A stretch of DNA of 64,000 nucleotides from Agapanthus africanus (taxonomy: Eukaryota; Streptophyta; Magnoliopsida; Asparagales; Amaryllidaceae): the NCBI GenBank assembly GCA_030015575.1, contig JASDDO010000006.1, forward strand, positions 203,489,632-203,553,631, read 5' to 3'. The notes beneath the pieces are model-generated. The model saw only the letters and a list, made by a program, of their open reading frames with translations. It did not search any database and was not told the DNA's origin. Within the stretch, counting starts at the first letter, position 1, and each line of letters opens with the position of its first letter. The position numbers and the translations under genes were made by a program. Shown one piece after another: positions 50,264 through 61,018 of this stretch.

Positions 50264-51799
50264 CATGAATACTACGTGCTACCCGTCTGAAATGACGGAG
50301 GGCTACGAATGGTTTTTGGTGAAAAACCTTTAACGTAATAAACTTGATATCGTTGAACGAACCAGATAGCTTTTATAGAAATATAGTGGCGAAAACCTTT
50401 GCTAAAGTGGCCACTCCCGGTGAAGGGATCTCGGCTCTTTCCCCGTAGAATAAGGTGCAGGATATTCCAACTGAATACCACGATGCAAAGCAAAAGTAAT
50501 CGACTATAGTGAGGTTATTGCCCTGACTCAAACTTCTGTCCAAGGGGTCACTCCCGGTGAAGGGATCTCGGCCATTGCCTCATCGACTGAGGTGCGGGAT
50601 ATTCCAACTGAATATCACTGTGCAAAACAAAAGAGAACGCCCTTGCAATAACAGCTTTTTGAAAAGTGTTCCAACAACATCAGAATAGGTTTGTTTAGCT
50701 TGCATTGATCCAAATCGATGCAGTCCCATCAATTGATCACACCAATAAAGAACGAAAATAATGATGTATGTATATGCCATCCGCATTCGCCACTGGGTCC
50801 CGTCATTACCCGTTAGGTTACTTAACTAACGACAGAGCGGGGACTGGACTAGCACGGATGCAAAACATAAACAACATCTACTAGTATATATATCAATATA
50901 TAATATTCGCTCAAGGCATGATAAAATGCAACATCACAGAAATGTAATAAGCATCACAGAACAATACAGATATCTGGGATCCCCGGGTTTCATAGAGCCG
51001 CTACTGAAACCCGACGATCCCCTGGTCGTGTGGATAGCCTGTACAATGAAATCCTAGACCCCTACGGGCGCGGAAAGTTACCCGCCAAAACCTGAAGCGA
51101 GGCAGCCCCCTTCAGCAACGTGAATGGACCACCCAGCACTTCACGAAATCCGATAACTTGGGCACCCCTCCTGGGTCAACCTGTACCCCCTACGAGTGCG
51201 GAGAATAGCCCGCTAATTCTAGAGTGAAGCCCTTTCCGTCTCAACGCCATGAGATGCGGGCCCATTGCCCTGTAGAACCCGGCTATCCGTACACCCCACC
51301 TTGGGGTAATCCTAGTACAGAAAGTAAAATATACATACAACGCGTGCATCGACCTCACCCCGGTCGTGCCCCAAAAGAATAATATACAGACAGGCAGTGA
51401 CGGCAGTCCACATGTCGGACGCTCGCCCCGCAATATCAAATGTACATAAATAACCAAACTGTACTACCATTGCATCCAGGCTATCCCCCACGACCAATCC
51501 GCAACATCACAGCACAACACAGAACATCAACGTGAATGTCACGTTCGCAAATCCGTCTAAAAGGGCTATAGCAGTTAGACAGGATTTACCGATCAAATGA
51601 CATTCACGGTCGCAGATATAATGTAAATACTGTGAACTAACATGTTTAAACTTTTCGATCGATCAAATTTACCCAAGTGGGCCCTAAGCACAACAGTAGC
51701 ACTCAAAGAAAATCTGGGCCCAAACAGAACATTCCAAAAACCCCATTTTCAACTCAGGAGCTCTCTGTAAAATTTTAGTGCACTGAACAGTTAAAGTGG

Positions 51800-51844
51800 C
51801 GGCGGAACCGCGGCCCAAGCATGGGTTTCGCCGCGGATCCGCGG
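51800..51844 (-). other. GC-rich leader hairpin, E3
   Basis: Arms CGGCGGAACCGCGGC (51800-51814) and GCCGCGGATCCGCGG (51830-51844) pair over 15 positions with two mismatches, about 211 nt from the primer site. Confidence 0.65.
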
Positions 51845-52040
51845 TGGAATAGTGAGTTCACGCGACCAAATTTTTACAGAATACTTAGAATTCCCTGCAC
51901 GTATTTCTGCAATGTACTGAAAAAAATTTCGAGCCAAAAAAAATTCGACAGAAAACTGATGCATGAAAAACGCGGTTTTTGAAAATCCGATCGATCGAAC
52001 TTGTAAACATGTTAGAGCAAGCTAGACTAGGTTAATGGCG

Positions 52041-52055
52041 TGGCTCTAATACTAG
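52041..52055 (-). promoter_or_regulatory. E3 primer binding site
   Basis: Minus strand CTAGTATTAGAGCCA beside the LTR, a mutated form of TGGTATCAGAGCCA. Confidence 0.75.
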
Positions 52056-54186
52056 TGTAAGTGCACGGCGGCGCCCCGGCCGTCATTCCGAGGCCAAAAT
52101 GCGGAAACGATACTTTTACGAAAACTTGTAAACCGGCACCACCGCACACTAAAATCCTGGATCGGGCCATTAACACAGTCCTAGCTAAGTAGAGAAGGGG
52201 TAGAGAGATATACCGAGAAATCCGTGTCCTTCGGTCTTCTCGTCGTCGTCCCGATCTCCCCGCGGAATCTCCGGTCTTCATCTCCTCGTCGGAAGGGCAC
52301 CACATCGCCGGGTTCTTTTACGGGCTCCCACCTCTGGACCGAGGCAACTCGGGCACGAAGTTGGCGAGCCGACGTGCCCAAGAAGTGCTGTAGAATAGTG
52401 TGGAACTCTATTTCTCATGTTGGTTGAGGAAGTTGCCATATTGGTGGAGGAAATGAACTATCAACCTTTTTGGATGAACTTGGGAATTTTGCAAGCATCA
52501 AGAGAACAAAGAATCACCCTCCAAAAATTGTGACCCCCCCACACAAATTGTGGCCGGCCCCCCTCAAGAATGAATGAGAATTGGAGTGAGAGAAAAGTCA
52601 AGGGGGGAGGAAGCTATCATGCAAGAGAAAGAAAAAAGATGATAATGAAATATCATGATCACAACAAACCATCACTCCAAATCAACAACCATGATTACTC
52701 CAAAAGTCAAGCAATCATGGACTAAAGAAGTCAAATGAAGGTATAATCATCATGAGGCAACAATATGCAAAGACCACTCTCCACAATGCTAATTTGCACA
52801 ATTGCAAATAAGCCCTCCTCCACCAATTTTCAGCCAAGGAAAGATACAAAAGGAAAATGGCCGAAACGGAATGCAAACTGGCAACTTCAGAAAAACGATC
52901 CCGTAATAAATTACAGGAAAACCCCGCTACTGTATATACATACCTGCATTTGCATTGCGACCGAATACAAATGCAATGAGACAAAATCTACACTGTACAA
53001 TACTGGGATCCGGCTTAAACTAAACCCCGCTAGTATTATCTGTCCGATCATGATCCGTGAAATACCGCACGTACATGATCGAACCCTGCCATATCTCCAT
53101 ACGGCCTCTACAGCGTTTCGCCCGAAACTTGAGAAAACGGTCTGTGGAGGACTCTTAAGACTCGTCAATACTTTGGTTGTGGATTTAACCACTAGCACGT
53201 CAGAGGTATTAGCCATACGTAACGGGCTACCAGGTATTGACCAAAAGGGACGTCGATGAGGGAACTCATCCTGACACACTACTGAGCCTGTCAGTGACAA
53301 TATCCGTACAGTCCGGTCCGTTCGTCTATGAGCATCGCATGGCGGGCCTAGGGGGTTGGTAAAAGTCAGACCCCCAAAAGCGGTACAAGTCGTGTCGGAG
53401 TGTAGCCCAGAACACCCTGAGATTATACTGGAATACCTACCAGTAAATCTCCTGCCTTGGCCAAGGACTTCGTGTAAGGGCTCTCCTAGACACAGCGCGA
53501 CCTCACCCCTAATACCGGGAGAGACGAACCCCTGCAGATCCGCTCACTGCCTCCATGTGGCTCGGGACTGTACCCAACTAAAACCTGTTTGCACGTCTCC
53601 TTTGAGCGTGGTAGGGTAGTAATCAAAGTACAGTGGGAACTCACACGAGACAAATGACGATCTCAGGTCGATGAACTAACGTGTACACATGTCACCAGGG
53701 AACTACTATCTGACGTCAGGTATAAGACCAACTAGCATGTTCCCGGCGAGTCATGTCCGGTGTACTCATAACCCAATGAGCACCTGTATACATCTTAGGT
53801 GAACCAACTGACACCAATGGCTTGTGAGACCGGCCACCGCCCCTCGTCGGGGTCTCGACTGTATACACTAGTCTACTCTGGAGTATCGATGCCCTGTCTC
53901 GAAACTCCCACGACTAGGGACCTTTTAAGGATGTGCTTATAGACCCCAGCTCCCACGTATATGATTGCCCTCATACTGCTGGCAGTCAAGCAAGAATCCT
54001 AGGGGCTCTATCAACGTGTAATAGTGACCTGTAAGGTCACCTAAAGCAGTACACGATGATAAAGATAAACCAGATAGCATACTATCATCTTGAGTAAGAC
54101 TGTCCTACTGGGACAAGTCATCCCTCAATCATTGCAATCACATGCCTGTGATCCAATAATTGACTCTGAGGGCACTATCTCCAACA
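52056..54186 (-). repeat. E3 5' LTR
   Basis: 2131 bp partner of 44184-46330; differences are few and scattered. Confidence 0.95.
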
Positions 54187-56004
54187 CATTTAGTGCTTCT
54201 CAAGTACTTAAGAATGTCCTCCACAGCTGTCCAGTGATTCTCGCAAGATCTGGTTGATTCCTGATCACTACACCTATTGAGTCATTTACATCTGGTCTAG
54301 TACATTACATCGCATATATGACAGAGCCTACTGCCGAAGCATAGGGTATCCCTTGCACGCATGCTCTCTCCAAATCAGTCTTGGCAGACATCTTTTTGGA
54401 GAGAGTGATTCCTCAGCAAGTGGGCGAACCACCACGCTTAGAATCTTCCGTGCTAAACCCCTTTAGTATAGTGTTAATGTACTTGGATTTGCGACACTCC
54501 CAATATCCACTTAGATCTATCACCATAGATCATAATCCACAAGATGTAGTAGGCATCATCCAGATCTTCTATTGAGAATCCTCGTGATAAGAGGAGCTTG
54601 ACCGAGTGTAGCATAGGAAACCATTTCCTATCAAGAGTATGTCATCTGCGTACAATACGTAGAGGACAACTTTACTCTCGACAACCTTCTTGTATATACA
54701 AGGTTCATCTATCATTTTGATGAAGTCAAACACTTTGACTGCCACATCAAAACAGATGTTCCAACTCCGCGATGCTTGCATTGATCCTCATGGACTTAAG
54801 CATAGCTTCGAAAGTCTCAACTTTTCCATCTACACCAAGAATCTTCACAAGATTTATTTGCTCCCAATGGGTTTTACGCCTTCATGTTCAACATTCAAAG
54901 TCATACTTTGTTGGTGTATATGGATTCTATCTTTAATCGCATAGCATCCAGCCATTTCACAGAGTCCCTACTTGTGATGGCCTGCCTGAACCAAGTTAGG
55001 CCATCATCTACCATGATGCAATCCTCGCCCCCTCTGTCACCGAGAAGACCGTAGTATCTCTCAAGTGGATGAGGAACCCTACCAGATTCACGGAGAGGCT
55101 GAGGTTCGTTGGAGACTATTGAATCCTTTGGTTTCACCAAATCATCAGTTATTAGTTTGTCTAGCTAGAACTCCTTCCAGTTCTACCTCATGACCACTAA
55201 TTTCTTCATAAGAAATTCCTTTTGTAGAAAAAAAAAATGGCATGCTGAGAAACAAAACACATTTTGCTCCTCGGAGTGGTAGAAGATATACCCTTGCAAA
55301 TGTTTGGGATATCCAACAAACTTACAAAACTGACCTTGCCTCGAGCTTGTCCGGATTCTGCCTTTCAACATAGGCCGGACAACCCCATATATTAACTCGT
55401 TTAAGACATGGTCTCTTCCCATACCATATCTCATATGGAGTGGTTGCACTGATTTGGATGGAACCCCATTCAATAGGTATGCAGCTTCTTAAGTACATAA
55501 CACCAAAAGGAATCAGGTAACTCAGCAGTACTCATCATAGAGCACGCCATATCTCATAGGGTGCAATACCTCCGCCCCGATACACCGTTCTGCTGTGATG
55601 TATGCGAAGGAGTAAGCTGCGAGAGAATCCCATTCTCCTTTTAGAAAATCCAGGAACTCCATGCCGCAAGTATTCTCCTCTCCGATCACATCAAAGGAAT
55701 TAATATTTCTACCCGTCTGGTTCTTTAACTTCAAGCTTATATTCCTTGAATTTCTCAAAAGTTTCAGACTTTTGTTTCAACAGGAACATATGTCCGAATC
55801 CTGAGAGATGATCAGTGAATATAATGAAGTACGAAGAACCAACCTTGGCATTTGTAGACACAGGACCGTATACATCATTATGTATCCATCCCAAGAGTAC
55901 AGTAACTCTTTCTCTGTTTTCAGTAAACGGAGTATAGGTCATTTTACCTTTGAGACAAGACTGGCAAGTAGCATAAGATGAAAATTCGAACAGATTCTTA
56001 TATT
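54187..56004 (-). pseudogene. B1 RT and integrase, broken
   Basis: Minus-strand pieces in pol order. 55709-56041 carries the pre-integrase zinc site (YATCQSCLKGKM) and the first integrase Asp (HNDVYGP; E2 has HSDVCGP). 55183-55473 carries the integrase end (CKFVGYPKHLQGY). 54901-55140 carries the RT start (SVKWLDAMRLKIESIYTNKV). 54569-54781 carries the RT active box changed to YADD (LYADDILLIGNG). Frames are interrupted by stops and indels. The integrase is cut at 56004 by the CACTA element. Confidence 0.87.
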
Positions 56005-56205
56005 CACTAGTAAAATAGGGGGTTGCCCCTACGAATGGCAATATCCGTAGGGGCAGATTTAACTTGGCCCTACGGATTAATCCGTAGGGCTAAAAGGTTG
56101 CCCCTACGGGCACGGACGTCCAAGAATAAAAATATTAATTCTTAATTTGGTGTTTGCCCCTACAGAGCCGCAAACAAAAGACCTACGGTTATGTCCGTAG
56201 GGGCA
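56005..56205 (+). repeat. CACTA terminal and subterminal repeats
   Basis: At least eight CCCTACG-type motifs, several as hairpins: GCCCCTACG...CGTAGGGGC near 56024-56060, and a perfect 24-bp palindrome at 56067-56090 (arm GCCCTACGGATT). These are the likely binding sites of the accessory transposition protein. Confidence 0.85.
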
Positions 56206-56249
56206 AGTAAATATCGTTTTAAAATAAAGCCAGATCGATCGCCTATGCT

Positions 56250-56680
56250 CACTTTCTCTCTCTCTCTCTCAATCGCGCGCGAGAAAAAACCCCAAATCGC
56301 CACGCCGTCGTTGCCACCGTAGCCACCGTCGTCGCCACCGTTGTCGCCACCGCCGGTTTCGTCGCCACCGTCATCGCCACCGCCGGTTTCGTCGCCAAAT
56401 CGCCACCGTCGTCGCTCCAGCCCACCAGCAGCCGTTCAGGTATAAATCTCGAGGTAAATTAAAGCATTTTTGGATTATTTTGGGCTTAGGGTTCATGGCT
56501 GGGTCTGGGTTGCGCGCGCGAGAGTTGGGGTTGGGCAGGGGTCGCGGTGGCGGTCGGGGTCGGGGTAGGGTTAGGGTTGGGGTTCGGCTGCTGCTGGGGT
56601 AGGGCTGGGGTTAGGGTTACGGTGGGGCTGGGGTTAGGGTTACGGTGGGGCTGGTTGAATGGCTCTTCTGATTAGTTGAC
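56250..56680 (+). other. CT run, GCCACC repeats and telomere-like G-rich stretch in CACTA 5' region
   Basis: (CT)n at about 56250-56269, then repeats of GTCGCCACCG (about 56300-56410), then a G-rich stretch with several GGGTTAGGGTTACGGTGGGG units (about 56560-56655). This looks like the promoter/5' untranslated region of the transposon gene. No open frame of note. Confidence 0.5.
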
Positions 56681-56689
56681 AAATACAAT

Positions 56690-57500
56690 GTTAATCATAA
56701 TTTACTCAACACAGATGGTAGAAAATCAGAAAATGATCAAGAAAAAAATAATCGATTTTGATTTTAACATGCGGGGTGTTGATGCAAGATGTAATATCTA
56801 GTAGCAGATGCTAGGCATATAGACTAAAGAATAGTTGTAAATGAACCGCTAGCAAGAAAATCCTATAATTATACACATCGCTTGACGCATGAAGCCTGAA
56901 GCTCTTTCTTTTGGGGGATAAAACTAGTTATATTCCTGCATTGCCTAGAAATAGCAGTGAGTTGGTTAAAACCTTTCAAACACAACCCCCCCCCCAAAAG
57001 AAAGAAAGAAAGAAAGGGCAAGGAAAAAAAAGAATTGCAACAAGCAATACAAGCTAGCAACCGTAAATAACTGCTGAGATTATGTCTACCTTGGCAATTT
57101 GAACAATGATGGTCTTGTCTAGATTGTTAAGATCCACTTTATGAGGGTGAGGAACACATTTTGCAACTGTATTTATAATTTTCATTCTGTCAAGTGTTGA
57201 AATAAAAATCAACACATGACAATCAATCCAAGATGCTCAATAACTTGCTTCAAAACTATAATCTAATCTTGATGATGCTCAATATTAGCGATTTCCATGA
57301 TCACGACACGTGGCAGATGACGTGTCTCATAACGCTTTATGATATCAGTATCCTATATTTGTAGTTTTAATTGTTGATTGTTATAGATGTATACCACTGC
57401 AATAATAGTTTTTGGTTGATGAATGCTATTGCAATGTAGGATGATCAGTTCTATCAATCTTGATCTCAATGGTTTAAAATCATGTTACACATACAACACG
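56690..57500. other. CACTA internal region without recognisable gene
   Basis: AT-rich, a poly-C/GAAA stretch near 56985-57020, no coding signal seen. In a full CACTA element the main transposase exons would be expected hereabouts. Confidence 0.4.
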
Positions 57501-57514
57501 AATGCACAACAAAC

Positions 57515-58466
57515 ACATAATTAGAGAGCGACTCGAGATATTCAGGTTAAAACCAATATATGATACTCGATGATAATATGAAACCTTCATATTCCCATCG
57601 ATACCCATATATGAAACTAAAAGCGCCACTTAGTCCCCGTCTATCGGTTAACATACGTGCGATGCTCGTCGTGACCTAGAACTATACGAAGGTTGTTAAA
57701 TATCGGACAGTATAGCTCGATACTAACAACTGTCGTATAGTCTACGCAACGAGAAAATTCAATCGTATGGTAACCCATAGATTTGTCCCGTGTGGACAAG
57801 TTAAGAATGTATAAAGCAAACGCCTTCATTCACTTGTGTTTTCATCCGTTTCGAGATATTTCGTCGGTATCTTTCCGCTGGTTCTCTGTGTACAAAGATA
57901 GATTAGATGTTCATTTCAACGTTGTTTCACAGCTTTGAAATGATTATCTATTCTATTACAGTGTACTCGGAGAACAGCGGGGAGGTGCTGCCGAAATTTA
58001 CTCGAAACGGTTGAAAGCACAAGTGATGGGCGTTTGCTCTATACATTCTTAATGGGATAGAAGCCTACCCCCGACAGCCGGAACACATACATACAAACGC
58101 ATAATTAGAGAGCGATTCGAGATGTTCGAGTTAAAACCAATATATGATAATATGAAACCTTCATATTCCCATCGATACCCATATATGAAACTAAAAGCGC
58201 CACTTAGTCCCCGTCTATCGGTTAACATACGTGCGATGCTCGTCGTGACCTAGAACTATACGAAGGTTGTTAAATATCGGACAATATAGCTCGATACTAA
58301 CAACCGTCGTATAGTCTACGCGACGAGAAAATTCAATCGTATGGTAACCCATAGATTTGTCCCGTGTGGACAAGTTAAGAATGTATAAAGCAAACGCCTT
58401 CATTCACTTGTGTTTTCATCCGTTTCGAGATATTTCGTCGGTACCTTTCCGCTGGTTCTCCGTGTT
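57515..58466. repeat. Direct duplication (about 375 bp, 574-585 bp apart) in the CACTA
   Basis: 57515-57890 recurs at 58100-58466 with few changes and a small gap. Both contain a 62-codon minus-strand frame (57641-57829, 58215-58403) differing at one residue; nothing similar is known to me. The space between the copies holds an inverted copy of the right part of the unit. Confidence 0.85.
57806..58055. repeat. Long imperfect inverted repeat (arms about 125 bp)
   Basis: AAGAATGTATAAAGCAAACG at 57806 matches the reverse complement of the stretch ending CATTCTT near 58051. The match continues through CACTTGTG, CGTTTCGAG and TTTCATTTCAACG-type blocks to a short centre near 57930. The transcript would fold into a long hairpin. 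Confidence 0.75.
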
Positions 58467-58500
58467 TGTGTGTGTATGAAATGACATAATATTAATGTCA

Positions 58501-59421
58501 CAATTATTTGTCGAAAACAGAACTCATTTTAATGAGGTACGTGAGGGGCATCCTGATTGGAACGAAGAGCGTTTGGAAAAATACCATCAGGATAATTTTT
58601 GTGATTGGGTCACAGAGCATGTAAGTTATTCGAATTACATTTTATTGCTATCAGTTTTAATCTAAACTTGTATCGTTATGTATTTATCGTAAAATTTGTT
58701 TTGTTAGATCCACGATCCGAACTTGTCTGCATCATTTAAGAGTGATTCAAGATGTTTAGCTCAATTTCCTAGTATGGAGGTTGCATATTACAAAGGATTT
58801 GGTATCCTTGGATACAAATTCGAAATTAAGGACATAGAAACATCTAGAACCACTCAGAATAGTGGGATTGCGACGGTAGGATCGGACGGTGTGATTTACT
58901 ATGGGTACTTAAATTGTATACTCGGCATCCACTATCCCGGACGATCAGAACCCTTTTATATATTCCACTGTACTTGGTACGATCCGCGAACCGATACAGA
59001 CAAGTGGAGAAGCAGTCTTGGGACTTGGAAAGATGAATATGGATTGACCAGTGTGAACACACTTCGATTTTACGGTCAGGACGATCCGTTTATCTTTCCG
59101 AACCAAGCGTTCCAAGTATACTACTCACAGTGTTTGAAGCATCCGGGATGGAGTGTTGTATGCCGATGGAAACCTAGAGATGTCTACGATGTCCCAGAAT
59201 ACGAGGACATCGATGAGGACGAAGAAGAGAGAAGGCTTAAAGTGCTCCGACCGTCTGTTTCGAAGGACGGGTTGTCTTCGACCGATCATGAAGTTACGTG
59301 GGTTAGAAATTACATCGACGATGAAATCCAAGTAGATATGTATGATGCGCCCACGAAACGAAAAAGTTTATCAGTAATGTTATATTATTACTTCACATTT
59401 TACGCTCTAGATCATATATAG
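58501..59421 (+). CDS. CACTA transposase (TNP2-type) C-terminal part, DUF4216-like
   Basis: Exon 58501-58620 (ENRTHFNEVREGHPDWNEER, then FCDWVTEH), donor GTAAGT, acceptor TTAG at 58704-58707, exon from 58708 to about 59421. The join keeps the frame and gives the familiar order of CACTA TNP2 ends: FCDWVTEHI, LAQFPSMEVAYYKGF, TRTTQNSGIATVG-like, GVIYYGYLNCILGIHY, FHCTWYDP, DEYGLTSVNTLRFYGQDDPF, QAFQVYYSQCLKHPGWSVV. An acidic tail follows (EYEDIDEDEEE). The N-terminal catalytic part is missing, so this alone could not cut DNA. The last codons after KRK may be intron read-through. Confidence 0.8.
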
Positions 59422-59471
59422 TCAATACTTTTAATGATTATCTAATGCGTCCACGAACCGTTTATCTAGAT

Positions 59472-60981
59472 TTGATGATGATGTCGGGAGCAGCGAGGGG
59501 CGGCAGGAGCTCCAGCCGCGGCAGAGGCAGAGGCAGAGGCAGAGCGGTTCTGCCGCCCGGAGAGCTCCGTAGGGAGCTTCAGAGGGCCGGTCTTGCACCC
59601 AGATCGGAGACCCCTTCAGATGCCTCCTTCCGTGTTGATTTGGCAACACCTCCAGGTATACTGCACGCATATCCATTTTGAATGTAATATTACAGATATT
59701 CATGCATGTTTATGTCAAAATTACTTATATTGTCAATGTTTGATTGTCTAGTTGTTGGTGATGCGTCTACATCTGGGACAGAGGCCACCCCCACTCCTCC
59801 AGGTATGTTTATATATTATATAGTGTATGTATATTGATTTAGAATGCTATATCATAAATACACACATTCCTTTTGCTCTTACTTAGCAATTTTTATTATT
59901 GTCTAGTTGTAGGTGGTGACACCACCGCACCTGCGGGTATGTTTATATATCCTATAGTGCATGCATATTGATTTAGAACGTTATATTATTGATTTACACA
60001 TTCTTTTTGCATTTACTTATATAATCTATTTTTAATTGTCTAATTATAGGTGGTGCGTCCACACCTTCCACAGGGGCCACTCCTGCCGCTTCCATACCCT
60101 CCGCATCGTCTATAGGTTAGTATGAATAAATTTAAAATATTTATTCATTTTACATATGCTCTATAGAATAAATATGAACTTCATGGAAATTTAGCGTCGA
60201 TGTTTATTTTATAGTTGGAGGGGATGCGTCTGGGTCCGGGACCCCGGTTGTTCCTCACCGGAGGAACTATCGTCCCGCTGGTGCTGCTGCTCGGGCCCAG
60301 GCTCGTGCGCTAGTCACCGGAGGTATATATCACACTTGAATTTTTGTTTAACTTTGATTTCTTAATACAACTTTGTCTTATTATTGATTGTCTTGATATT
60401 TCGTGCAGACGCAGGGCCTCTCCATCCCCAGAGGGGGACTCGAGGCCCGAATCAGTCCCATAGGCTAAGGCCTAATAGAGCTAGGGGGGAGGCAGCATTC
60501 CCCCAATTTTTTACCCTTGACTATTGCTATACCGGTCCTCATGCCGAGAGGTTCGGCCGGTATTTGGGGGACGAGAGCCGGATCGTGAAGAACTATCCAC
60601 TTCACGTTGAGTGGGGCGAGCAGCACCAGCGCTCATTCGCCCTCTTCTTTGATCAGGCTCGGGTATGTATTAATATATATTTTCATTTGATCTATCCAAT
60701 ATATTTATTATTAACACTTGCAATCTAATAACAATGTTTTTTTTTTGTATTTTCAGTTGGATTACGATTTTCAGCCTGTAGCCGACCCTGATCACCCGGG
60801 GAGGGTGCTCGATCTTCATGCTCTGTACAATGGCCTGATGAAGAACATGCAGGCAAAGGTCCGATACAACAGGAATGAGCTGACGGCCGACTGCTACTCC
60901 CTGTGGATAGCGACCCCCGAGGCAGAGAGAGCGGCCCTCCTATCTACTCCGGCGTTTGCGAGAGTCGACGTAGAGACATAG
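59472..60981 (+). CDS. Second CACTA gene, multi-exon, with repeated small exons
   Basis: Exons inferred from splice signals, all joined in phase 1 until the last junction. About 59472-59654 (MMMSGAARGGRSS, an RG-rich repeat, PPGELRRELQRAG). Small exons near 59752-59801 (VVGDASTSGTEATPTPP), 59907-59936 (VVGGDTTAPA) and 60050-60115 (GGASTPSTGATPAAS). About 60214-60322 (VGGDASGSGTPVVPHRR). About 60409-60663 (FFTLDYCYTGPHAERFGRYL). About 60757-60981 (LDYDFQPVADPDHPGRVLDL) to TAG. No stop falls inside the exons. Position after TNP2 suggests the accessory DNA-binding (TNP1/TnpA-like) protein; that is inference. Coordinates of small exons are good to a few bases. Confidence 0.65.
59510..59545 (+). 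repeat. Six-base coding repeat (Arg-Gly tract)
   Basis: GGCAGA repeated about five times, encoding RGRGRGRG in the first exon of the second CACTA gene. Confidence 0.8.
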
Positions 60982-61018
60982 CCTCTATTGTGCGCTTATT
61001 TCGATTCCGAACGCAAAC

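Larger units (their letters stand above)
49747..52040 (-). other. E3 untranslated leader
   Basis: Contains the triple stem-loop, a two-copy duplication of about 138 bp (about 50400-50640), the CCGTTAG-type hairpin (about 50809-50832) and the GC-rich hairpin (51800-51844). No credible coding frame. Confidence 0.75.
44184..54186 (-). mobile_element. E3: complete-length non-autonomous Ty1/copia element, same family as E1
   Basis: 10003 bp with LTRs of 2147 and 2131 bp, a primer site and a purine tract. Exact target duplication CATTT (44179-44183 and 54187-54191). The empty site is visible in the related B2 copy at about 20590-20625. The internal 5725 bp is colinear with the 5734 bp of E1, with the same lost coding capacity and the same gag duplication. 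It inserted in the RNase H/RT region of B1. Confidence 0.96.
56005..61018 (+). mobile_element. CACTA (En/Spm) DNA transposon, left end to E5 insertion
   Basis: Starts CACTAGTAAAATAGGGGG after ATT (56002-56004, candidate 3-bp target duplication) inside B1 integrase. The first 200 bp carry many copies of CCCTACGG/CCGTAGGG in both directions, the subterminal repeat layout of CACTA elements. Two plus-strand coding blocks follow: a DUF4216-type transposase end (58501-59421) and a second multi-exon gene (59472-60981). The catalytic transposase domain expected upstream is absent. The right end is beyond the E5 insertion. Confidence 0.85.

Noticed and set aside
56560-56655. Interstitial telomere repeat
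   Set aside because: GGGTTAGGGTTACGG units are few and imperfect, mixed with GGGGCTGG; better seen as a G-rich part of the CACTA 5' region.
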